A stretch of DNA of 30,202 nucleotides, from assembly GCA_030849805.1 (NCBI GenBank), contig JASANZ010001989.1, positions 1 through 30,202 of the forward strand, written 5' to 3'. Shown here in pieces: positions 17,001-24,366 of the stretch. The notes beneath the pieces were generated by a model. It ran no database searches and was not told the DNA's origin. It saw nothing but the letters and a program-made list of their open reading frames with translations. Numbering within the stretch: the stretch's first letter is position 1; every line of letters starts with the position of its first letter. The position numbers and the translations under genes were made by a program. The DNA is from Sergeia podlipaevii (Eukaryota > Euglenozoa > Kinetoplastea > Trypanosomatida > Trypanosomatidae).

Positions 17001-18658
17001 TCCACTTTTTTAGTAAGCTTCTCCTCCACGCCATCGAGGCGGCCCTTTGCGGTGTTGACGGACTCCTCGGCTTCCGCCACAGCACGCTCATACGGGGCAA
17101 ATGTCTTTCTCTTTTCATCTAGTTGCTGCCGTAGTGGTCGCAGCTTAGGCAGAAGCTCTTCTGACATAGTGTCAAACTTCGCCTGCAGCGTCGCCACATC
17201 CGCGGTGGCCTCCTCGTAGTTCTGCTGGTGGATCGCCGCCGCGCGCTCCGCGTCCTGCTGGAGCAACACCGCCTTCTGCATCTCCTCCTTGGCTCTCTTT
17301 TGGTGATCCACTACTTTCTTTCGAGCTCGCTCCTCCTCGCTCGCACCAGACTTGAGCTTCTCCAGTTGCGACTCCACAGTTTGTCGCTTCCCACGCACCA
17401 CATCACGCTCCTTCGTGATCTCCGCCATCTCCTTCTTCGTCTGTGCTGCGTGCTCCTCCGCCTTTGCTTTGGCCTCTCTCCTGAGCTGCACGTCCTCCTC
17501 GTAACCACTGATGCGGGTGTCGATCTCGCCAAGGAGACGACGTGGCTCCACAAGGCGTTCATCAATGTTGCGCATGCGCAGCTGACACATAACGATAAGC
17601 GTCTTTTGCAGATGGTTGTCCTTCGTGACGAAGGCCAATGTGGAGTTCTTGGCGTCATCGAGTGCTTCACGCTCCGCGAGCAGCTTGCGCTCCTTGTCAA
17701 GACTCTCCAGCCGCGTCAGCTGGGCTTCCTCGGCGATCTTGGTGGCTGCCGAGATTCGCCCAAGGTACTCGTTTGTGCCGATAAGATCGTCCAGGTACTC
17801 CAGTAGTCCTTCTTCGCCGTCCTTTTCTGCCTTGGGCTTCATGAGCGCAATCTGCTCTACTTCTCCTTGAAGAATAAGAAACCGGTTGTGCTCAAGATCT
17901 ACGCCTTCGTGAATAAGACGCTCCACCACCTCTTTCTGGGTGCGCCGAGTGCCATCAATGAAGTACTGGGAAACACCACTGCGGTAGACCTCGCGCTTAA
18001 TGCTCAGCTCGCTCCCTGGGACCTCAACGCGTTGTTCAGGGCACTTGACGTCCTCCGTGGTAACTTCCTCCACTCGCACAAAGTTGACCGTCACTGAGGC
18101 GTACGTGAGGTCGGGGTGAGCAGCAGAGTTGTGAATGAGCTCCGACAGCTTCTCCAAGCGAATCTTCTTGGCATTACGGCCAAACACGAAGAGCATAGAG
18201 TCGATGACATTAGACTTGCCAGAGCCGTTGGGGCCAATGACGGCTGTAAAGGTTTTGTGAAACGGTCCAATACGGTGACGCCCATAGTAGGACTTGAAGT
18301 TTTCCACATCAATATCGCGAATAACAAGTCGCTGTGGATTGCGCACCGGCTGGGAGTCTTCTCTCTTGTCAGGCGCCGCCGCAACAGCACCATGCCGCCC
18401 GGAGCTGCGAAGAACTGAAGGCCCTGTAACATCATCTTTATCGTTTCCTGCGTCTTCACTGTGTGAGCGTGCATCATCCTCACCGTCACCATGGGCACTG
18501 GCGCTATGCTCTTCTATGGCGTGAGAGGCAGTTTCTCCGTGATCATGTTTATTTTCCCTTTCCTCCTCGTCGCTTTGGGCGTCGCGCTCTGGAGTGGATG
18601 AAGGCTCCTCCACAGGCTCCTGCTTCATCACCCTTCTCTTTTTGGCGTTGCGGGACAT
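14075..18658 (-). CDS. SMC4: Structural maintenance of chromosomes protein 4 (condensin subunit)
   Basis: This 1,527-residue protein is the SMC4 ATPase of condensin, which pairs with SMC2 to compact mitotic chromosomes. The Walker A motif is GPNGSGKSN at about 142-150, followed by the SMC4-typical VIDSMLFVFG and a KIR..KLSELIHNS block. A long coiled coil leads to the hinge (about 620-785, with GYYGTLRQLG and GTITGGG). The second coil is followed by the ABC signature LSGGEK at 1312-1317 and Walker B VMDEID with D1340 and E1341. All ATPase residues look intact. It is longer than human SMC4 (about 1,290) because of an acidic N-terminal extension of about 105 residues, an acidic-Ser then Lys/Gly-rich insert at about 1090-1165, and a Ser-rich tail after about 1412. 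The ATG precedes a basic MSRNAKKRRV start. Confidence 0.97.
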   Translation of the reverse strand: MSRNAKKRRVMKQEPVEEPSSTPERDAQSDEEERENKHDHGETASHAIEEHSASAHGDGEDDARSHSEDAGNDKDDVTGPSVLRSSGRHGAVAAAPDKREDSQPVRNPQRLVIRDIDVENFKSYYGRHRIGPFHKTFTAVIGPNGSGKSNVIDSMLFVFGRNAKKIRLEKLSELIHNSAAHPDLTYASVTVNFVRVEEVTTEDVKCPEQRVEVPGSELSIKREVYRSGVSQYFIDGTRRTQKEVVERLIHEGVDLEHNRFLILQGEVEQIALMKPKAEKDGEEGLLEYLDDLIGTNEYLGRISAATKIAEEAQLTRLESLDKERKLLAEREALDDAKNSTLAFVTKDNHLQKTLIVMCQLRMRNIDERLVEPRRLLGEIDTRISGYEEDVQLRREAKAKAEEHAAQTKKEMAEITKERDVVRGKRQTVESQLEKLKSGASEEERARKKVVDHQKRAKEEMQKAVLLQQDAERAAAIHQQNYEEATADVATLQAKFDTMSEELLPKLRPLRQQLDEKRKTFAPYERAVAEAEESVNTAKGRLDGVEEKLTKKVEQAQSLERAMDTRRARVAEIAEMLSKAEDNAEHHEKARKLMDAVSAAAQRKYAVNSSIQEMKISFREGEADDRAMEFLLSQRALKGYYGTLRQLGRIDDAYDIAAGVASNAWGFHVVEDRATAAAALELLKKNNIGRATMMVVSEIEKEMGERMRKPFTPPNPKARRIFDLIKPTNDKFKGVFYQAVRDTLVVSSLTEARETAFGSGNGERHRVVTLKGELVEPTGTITGGGASPRGAKLKAARSPQDKQAIKEELQRLQQELIQAAEEERAAQHALHALQEKEVRLSPEQARKLRTEHSKLSVAIDSEQQQCAILREEISSMQRDMTERREGLIAEQHKCEAALETAKRTCEERRHDMDALETSIEEAGGASFKGVTDGLKAAQDRAEAEDASLRGCRRNAQKSRAVQERKAKDLEEYAATLIRMEAEAAEGVKEQIAECTASIEELTRQLNGVEARLAQAQDAQDEARSAVPLANSAAVEAQKKLDDEQRYRQTEQAKIADALQELAKFEQKIEACEEKIKENAELYGVETLQLEPKASEEGEEDDGEEGSEEMQGHSSSSSSCDSDAEEEEEQGKAGEDGQQKKKRGHTAGRKRPRGSGGSGKGRGSIATSMGNNTIRSMSFRLSTEELERCDYDRSVHLAKALSEETKRLHSEIDFRAVALWRERDLAHRQAKARYLECKEVSDTVEKELGALKEKRRAAFMRVFESIRRKLKEVYQLLTHGGDADMELVDVNDPFEGVNFVVRPPKKSWKQISNLSGGEKTLSSLALIFSLHHIKPTPIYVMDEIDAALDFRNVSIVANYVLRQATGAQFIIISLRNNMFEMAHQLVGVCKVNDVTSTLVLHPRNFQKTVERLVLGTIKESNRLAPGTGSGRASRASGVLPPTKDSSSSSSPIAAVGGSDEVHHRGSAVSYSGQDEGGAGGERDHSSLVNTPSSCGVRLSTEEGGQPPRKSVRFSEQVEMVTEKENEAPY

Positions 18659-18674
18659 CGTCTAAATGTGTTTT

Positions 18675-18692
18675 CTTTTAAAAAAAAAAAAA
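18675..18692 (-). promoter_or_regulatory. putative spliced-leader acceptor, SMC4
   Basis: On the minus strand a run of twelve or so T residues followed by AAAAG gives an AG at 18676-18675, about 17 bases upstream of the SMC4 ATG. Confidence 0.5.
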
Positions 18693-19406
18693 CCCTCCTC
18701 TTCTTCGGGAAATGTGATCTGGAGTCCTGAATGACAGAGTAAGGAATGCCCTTCAAAGACAGAAAGAAAAGCAAATATATATATGTGCAGTAAGAAAATT
18801 CACAACCTCTATATTGTGAGATAATCTATTTACGCTCTAATTCAACAGAAACTCTAAAAACAGAAATAGTAGTAATGATTAGATGAAAGCAGATAAAACT
18901 TAGAATACGACCGTTCTCGCGCGGGCTTGCCGTAATATATCCAACCCTTTACGTGATACTTGTGTGTAAGAGTGACGAGTGTCTTCCTCTCTTACTTTTC
19001 TTCTTCCTCTTCTTCTTGCTTTGCTCTTCTTTCCTCTGAGCTAGTGTTTCGTGTAGGTGAAAAACAACAACAACAAAAAAAAAAGACGGGGAAAGAGAGC
19101 GGGAGGAAGACAAATGTACACACAGCTAATGCCAATATACACAAGAATAGAAGCAGTACTCCTTCCTGTTCCTCACAAAGCATTAAAAAAAAAAAGCAAA
19201 AATTGGAAAAAAAACAAAACAATAAAGCAATACAGAAGGAAAGAACGAAGGAAGTGTAATGCAAGTAGTGAGAAAAACGCCCATCCATAGAGATATAGCA
19301 GGATACACCACAGTGTGCAGCTAGAGTACATAGAAATTAAAGAACGATTTACTTAATCTTTCCTCGTGAAAAGAGGTCTTCCACAAATATTGACAAGGTC
19401 AACCAA

Positions 19407-19432
19407 AATAATAATAATAATAATAATAATAA
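19407..19432. repeat. (TAA)n microsatellite
   Basis: About eight AAT/TAA units in tandem. Similar short TAA runs lie at about 23168-23185 and 23880-23901. Confidence 0.93.
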
Positions 19433-20074
19433 CAAAGGCAGACAACATCAAATCTATGCCATAATAGATAACCGTAATTTTAAGTAATAGCACTGAAAAG
19501 GGAATGGAGAACGCAGAACTCTACGCTAGCAGAGTAAGTACAGGAGCAATAAGGTAAATGCTCAGCACTGTGCTAGTTAGCGCTATACACATACACAAAA
19601 AAAATACAACCAAGACAATAAGTACCAATGAAAACAACAACAACAAAAAGAAAAACCGTAGCATATCAATATGTCTTCACACATATTTCATACCTCCACT
19701 GATTTCTTTTTAAAAAATAAATACATCCACCTAAATCACACAAAAACGCATCTATAGAAAATAAGACAATCAAACCTTAGAATGAAACAATGTAACTTAC
19801 TCTTATAATTGCCACAGAACGCAAGGGCAAATCATCCATTACGTGAGCACAAACACAAAACGAACATCTATACATTTACATACCAGCACCATTCACAACG
19901 TACACTAAGGAAAAACCAAACACCCAATCACGCGCGCATAAAATCAGTAGTAGTAAAGAGCGGTCGTCAGCGAAATTGATCTGATGTATAATTAAATACA
20001 AACATCATGTGCGCGGGTGCTGGTGCGGTACGTCCCCTGTGCGACAGGACTCATACGCTCTATGAGAGATAGTT

Positions 20075-20092
20075 ATGCATGCGCGCATGCAT
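20075..20092. repeat. 18-bp perfect palindrome
   Basis: ATGCATGCGCGCATGCAT reads the same on both strands. It contains alternating purine-pyrimidine steps (GCGCGC core) that could form Z-DNA or a small cruciform. No function can be assigned. Confidence 0.95.
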
Positions 20093-20180
20093 GTCTGTGC
20101 ACTGCTTGTCTGGCGGTGGCGCTTCAGTCCCGTGCATAAGTAAGGTAGCTAGCGCACGGAGGTCGAATCATGGTTGCGGT

Positions 20181-20300
20181 TCATACAAATGCCTCGATTT
20201 TGACATCATGTGCGCGCCACACGCAGACAAACACAAACAAACAAACAATGAACAGAAGGACAGTGGGGAAGAGCGCTTCTCGCGAGCCCGATTGAGACAT
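20181..20300 (-). CDS. candidate small single-pass membrane protein, 39 residues
   Basis: A frame from ATG (20298-20300) to TGA (20181-20183) encodes a polar N-terminus (MSQSGSREALF), one hydrophobic segment (PTVLLFIVCLFVFVCVW) and a short polar tail (RAHDVKIEAFV). That is a plausible single-pass membrane micro-protein. Caution is needed: most of the hydrophobic stretch comes from a TTTG-type microsatellite, which would give such residues by chance. An AG (GAGGCAG) lies about 25 bases upstream, but its pyrimidine tract is weak. Confidence 0.2.
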   Translation of the reverse strand: MSQSGSREALFPTVLLFIVCLFVFVCVWRAHDVKIEAFV

Positions 20301-20760
20301 GTCGGCAATAAAGTAAATTCCGCTGCCTCACCCACGGAGCGCGCTGGGGCGGGAGTGATGGGACGGCCGGCGGCAGGAGAGGCCACGGCTGATGGATGTA
20401 ATCTGGGAAAGCACAGGTGCAGGCAAAGTGAGAGAGATATAATGACACTTTGACTGTGTTTTCGCTGTCCTGGTCGGCGTGCACGTGGGAGCAGGGGAAA
20501 GAAGAAGGGGAGCGGGGGGAGGAGGGGAGAGCTGCGGGTGGTGGGGTAACTCTGGCCACATTGGGTATCCTGTGAAACAGCATCGAGTGTATAGTGCCGC
20601 CAAGGGACCTGTGTGATGGGGCTGTAGGTATGGATGGATGTACATGTGCATGTGAGCTGTGCATCGTGGCCAGTGCTGCGCGCAGCTGAATGACGTGCTC
20701 TTCCAGAAGCAAGTCCGCCGATAGGTCAATGGGTCTTGTCCCGCAACGGTGCTACTCCTG

Positions 20761-21582
20761 GTTGACCGGTAACCTACTGGGAGTGGTGATCCTCGAGAGG
20801 TTGTTTTGGCTCTACATTTGTGTAGTTGTTCATGGGAGACATATTGTGGAGTGTAGAAAAGTCGAGATGGTTGTTTGCTGCTGGAGTTTGTTTTTGAATT
20901 ATATGCTGTCCTTTTTGGTTGTTTGTTATGGAAGTAGGGTTGATGGGGTGTGAGTGGCGAATTGCTTTGTTGTGTTTGAATTTGTGTGTTGTTTCGTGGA
21001 TATTTTTTTTGTACCGTTGGTAGTTCTCGTTCTTCGTGGTAGAAAATAATAGTAATGGAAGGAGTAGAGATATAGGTGTTTCTAAGATGATTGTAAGTGA
21101 GTATTGAGTGTGTATCTGAACAAGTTTTTTTTGTAGAATTTGAAGGGTTGAGCTTTATGTAATGAGTTCGTTGTTGATGCTCTTTTTTTTTCCCTCTTTC
21201 TTGTATGAAAGAAGTAGTATTGAGTAGCGAATGTAATTGAAAATGTTTGAGGTCCCGTACTTCAGTGGAGACAACACTCAATGTTATTTACTTCCGCAAC
21301 TGTAGAAATGTCAAATACACTGAGGTACGAGTGCTTTTTTTTTCAGAAATGATGCAAGCCATATGAACCATCATGTGAAGGTGCATGTATATATGCCTTC
21401 ATGCTGTACTTCACATAATGGCCAAAAATAATAATAAGAGCACTGCCTCTATAACAACCCATCACTTCTCCTCCTACACACACTTCTGATCCGTTTCTCC
21501 TCGTTTCTTTTCTTCGTTTCCCGCTCCTACTTCTCTCTCTCTCTCGCTCTCTCTGTATCTCTTGTAGTACACAAACACACCT
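20761..21582. other. Keto-rich (G+T) intergenic segment, 3' of V-ATPase H
   Basis: From about 20760 to 21290 the plus strand is rich in G and T, so the transcript is rich in A and C, unlike the T-rich transcript of other gaps. This leaves a minus-strand frame of more than 300 codons open (20328-21281) without an early ATG. It is probably the V-ATPase H 3' UTR. From 21480 to 21582 the plus strand is C/T-rich with a TCTC run. Confidence 0.55.
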
Positions 21583-23031
21583 TTACCCCTGCTGAATGTA
21601 CTCCCATCGCTGCACCATAATCTTCTGTGTACACAGCAGCGCCTCCTTGGCCACTTCTGGGTTGGTGTGAGACATAAGTAGCAGTACCCGCTCCTTCACA
21701 CCAGTCATGCTGGGCAGCGTCAGGAGGTTACGCCCAGTGGGGTGGTACCGCACTACCTCACCGAGATCGTGACAGGCAACGGCGAGGGTGACGTCGTTGT
21801 GTGTTTCAAGAATGATAGTGCCGAGCGCGTTAAGGACCTCGTAACTGGCATCCTCAAACTTGATCACATTTTCCTTCCAGAACTTTGCGCTCGTGTGCAC
21901 TGGCGTCCACTCAAGCACTCCACTGAGTACCTCGCCGCGGTACTCGGAGAAGCTAGTCAGAATCTCCATAGACTTCTCCAATGCGGTCTCTAGCTCCTCC
22001 ACCAATACGCTGATGTCTTCGTCACCGAACTTGCGGCGAGAGAGCTGGCTCAGCGTCTTAAGCATGCCCACGCCGACCATCTCAGCAACTAAGGAAGGAC
22101 CTTTCTTCAGCATCGCGTTACTCCCATCGTTTCCGTCTTGATGCAGTCGGCCCAGGAGATACAGGTTGGGGTCATACCACTCAACCAGCGCTGGGTTAAG
22201 TAAGTGGTGTTTGTACCTGCGCTCTGCATCCGCCATGTTGTGCAGCGCCATGAGCGCCACACGCACACATTTCTCCTTTTGAACTCGCTGCAGCACGCGA
22301 TGCAGCTGCGGAATCATACGCTCCTTCACCAGGCGCACGATACCCGCATATTCAAAGGACAAGAGCCATGTGAGTAGCAGGGTCTCATAGATGACTTGGA
22401 TAATGCTCGCGGAGTCGCTCGAGACAATATCGGTAAGCAGACGAGGAAGGTAAGCAACCATGCCTTCCTCAAAGAATAAATGACGATAGTCCTTGCGCCG
22501 TGCAAGCAGCACACACCCTTGCACCACAAAATCGACATCAGCCACCTGAAGCACGTCTGGTGAGAAAACGTGGCGTGCTATCAAGAAGAACATGTGAAAC
22601 GCGTCCTCGGTGCCGACGTAAGGTCCATTGCGCAGCGCTGTGCAGGCAAGATATATGGACGGATTGACAATGCCTAGCTTGTCTGGGTTGTTGTTCACAA
22701 ACTCGAGCAGCTTTTCAGCAGGAACAGCTCCAAAGCGAGGCACAAGATCAGGTCTCCCGAGCTGCCGCGCAAGGATTTGGTTGCCAGCGACGAGGTCGGC
22801 AAGGAAGCGAAGGGTGTAGCCGAGAATGTTTGGGGAATGCGTGTTGCTGCACACCCGAAACAGCGTTACGACGACCGTGTCCTCCTTGCCGTCCACGAGC
22901 GAGGAGACGAGCGTTTCTTCGGTGCGGTTAGCAAACAACTGCTCCAGCAGGCGGATAGAGGATTCATCAAGAAGTTGTAGCTCACGCACTAGCTTTATCG
23001 TGTCCGCTGCATCGGCAGAAATCGTCGGCAT
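21583..23031 (-). CDS. VMA13: V-type proton ATPase subunit H
   Basis: This 482-residue protein is the regulatory H subunit of the cytosolic V1 sector, which couples V1 to Vo and inhibits free V1. The length matches yeast Vma13 (478). The N-terminal two thirds are helical repeats of the HEAT/ARM kind. The C-terminal domain has the family's hallmark sequence: SGVLEWTPVHTSAKFWKENV, then YEVLNALGTII, then AVACHDLGEVVRYHPTGR, and finally KEALLCTQKIMVQRWEYI. No break or missing block is visible. It acts on acidocalcisomes, lysosomes and the contractile vacuole in trypanosomatids. The ATG is followed by MPTISADAADTIKLV with no earlier in-frame ATG that is more credible. A strong splice acceptor lies about 230 bases upstream. 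Confidence 0.97.
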   Translation of the reverse strand: MPTISADAADTIKLVRELQLLDESSIRLLEQLFANRTEETLVSSLVDGKEDTVVVTLFRVCSNTHSPNILGYTLRFLADLVAGNQILARQLGRPDLVPRFGAVPAEKLLEFVNNNPDKLGIVNPSIYLACTALRNGPYVGTEDAFHMFFLIARHVFSPDVLQVADVDFVVQGCVLLARRKDYRHLFFEEGMVAYLPRLLTDIVSSDSASIIQVIYETLLLTWLLSFEYAGIVRLVKERMIPQLHRVLQRVQKEKCVRVALMALHNMADAERRYKHHLLNPALVEWYDPNLYLLGRLHQDGNDGSNAMLKKGPSLVAEMVGVGMLKTLSQLSRRKFGDEDISVLVEELETALEKSMEILTSFSEYRGEVLSGVLEWTPVHTSAKFWKENVIKFEDASYEVLNALGTIILETHNDVTLAVACHDLGEVVRYHPTGRNLLTLPSMTGVKERVLLLMSHTNPEVAKEALLCTQKIMVQRWEYIQQG

Positions 23032-23260
23032 TTGCGTTCAACAGCTTTATCTAAATGGAGAGCGTCTCCCAGTTTTTTATTTCTTTTCTTTTTCTTTTCT
23101 TTTCTCTCTTTAAACAGCAATTTCCTCTCTCACTTTGCCTCACTGTTCACTTTGTGTAGTGTATTCGATAATAATAATAATAATAGCAACAATAATAAAA
23201 CGCTTGAGCGCGGTCACACTGCTATAAGTAAGTAAATAAATAAATAAATGAAAGCTAGCA

Positions 23261-23291
23261 CTAGCAAGAAAGAAAAAAAGAAAAAAAGGGC
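23261..23291 (-). promoter_or_regulatory. putative spliced-leader acceptor, V-ATPase H
   Basis: On the minus strand CCCTTTTTTTCTTTTTTTCT followed by TTCTTGCT ends in AG at 23262-23261. Further AGs follow at about 23255 and 23219. It is a strong pyrimidine tract, although the 5' UTR would be about 230 bases. Confidence 0.55.
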
Positions 23292-23994
23292 AAGTGTGGC
23301 AACTAATATGCTCTCAGAAATTTATGATAGTAATACGATGCTCTCCAGCTACACCGTGGAGGGGCCCCGTAGCTTCCCTTGAATCTACTGTTGAGTTTGT
23401 ATGTGTGTGTGTGTGTGCACCAGAATATGTTATAAAGAAAATATTAGAACAGAGTATAAACCAGAAAAGATGTTTTAACAAAGATGTTAGGAGAAAAAAA
23501 GAAGAAGGAAAAATAGATATTGTTCGCAACTCAGCATCTTTCACGTAGCATATATATATATTGTATGTAGAGTACATAAAAGCAGTGTACCAAAGCACTC
23601 TGCTCGCTATCACCCGCAGGCGAAAAGAAATAAATCTCAAAGACCTGATTACTTATCATCAGCATCTGTAGAGTACTACTTTCTCCTCTTCTCATAATGC
23701 TAAAGCACAGCATGAAAATATATAGATCAACGTTTTTTTTTTCTGCTTCTAGGATCTGATGAGGAGTGAGATAGTACAAGTAGTAGCAACAATGAAAAAT
23801 AACAATAAAGTCCCGTTCTAAAGGAACTAAACAGAGAAGAAAAATAGAAGGGAGGGGGGGAAGTTGTACAAGTTTCAGCAATAATAATAATAATAATAAT
23901 GATGATAACAAAAGAGATGGGCTCATCACCCTGCAAACACACACACACACAAAAATCTTTTATGTACTGTTGCAATCAGAAAGAAAGAAACATA

Positions 23995-24010
23995 TATATA
24001 TATATATATG
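23995..24010. repeat. (TA)n microsatellite
   Basis: A TA run with a CA run (about 23937-23950) just to its left, in intergenic DNA. Confidence 0.9.
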
Positions 24011-24366
24011 CAGTGTAAACACGCAGTACAACATCTAAATGGATCACTCAAGTGCAGTGTTGCACAAACAAAATTGGTCACGAGCAAACTTTGAAAGCAG
24101 AGAAACAGTTCCAACAACAATAACACCAACTGTCTCGTGGTGCTACTAATGAGAAGCAGCAGCAGCGCATGATAAGAAAAAAAAAGCGCATATGGCTCAC
24201 GCCTCGTGAGAGAGCCTCTGTCCAATAGAAGCACGCGCGTGTCGTGCTTTCCCCTCCCTCTCTCTCCAAGAAAGAAAAAATAAGTAAATAATAAAAAATG
24301 CACACGTGCATTCAAAATCTATTTTCCCTCATCCTCTCCCTTACAAAGTTGTTTATAGGACACCAA

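Larger units (their letters stand above)
18659..19980. other. AT-rich gap upstream of SMC4
   Basis: A-rich on the plus strand, with a TAA microsatellite and short open frames made of Lys/Asn/Gln or Phe. No gene was recognised. The first about 50 bases contain the probable SMC4 splice acceptor. Confidence 0.55.
19981..20760. other. GC-richer intergenic island
   Basis: This stretch is clearly richer in G and C than other gaps in the window and is short of homopolymers. It has an 18-bp perfect palindrome at 20075-20092, a 14-bp direct repeat (20002-20015 and 20203-20216) and a CCGTGC/GCACGG stem near 20132-20162. A 39-codon frame lies at 20181-20300. Longer frames on both strands lack domains and, on the minus strand, lack an early ATG. 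It could encode a structured RNA or a small gene. I cannot assign it. Confidence 0.5.
23032..24366. other. AT-rich intergenic gap
   Basis: It contains TAA, CA and TA microsatellites and Phe/Leu-rich chance frames. No gene was recognised. The left part is the V-ATPase H 5' region, and the right part should be the 3' UTR of the PB1-domain gene. Confidence 0.55.

Noticed and set aside
20130..20180. Possible tRNA B-box (GGTCGAATC) near 20160
   Set aside because: The consensus GGTTCGANTCC is missing a base, there is no good acceptor-stem pairing, and no A-box at the right distance.
20206..20712. Minus-strand open frame of 168 codons
   Set aside because: The opening codon is TTG, it has no domain, and its His/Pro/Ser-rich content matches the local composition. 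It overlaps other open frames.
20328..21281. Minus-strand open frame of 317 codons
   Set aside because: Its first codon is TTG, no ATG occurs in about the first 210 codons, and the residues (Thr, Ser, Asn, Gln, His, Pro) follow directly from A+C-rich DNA. I treat it as a by-product of base composition.
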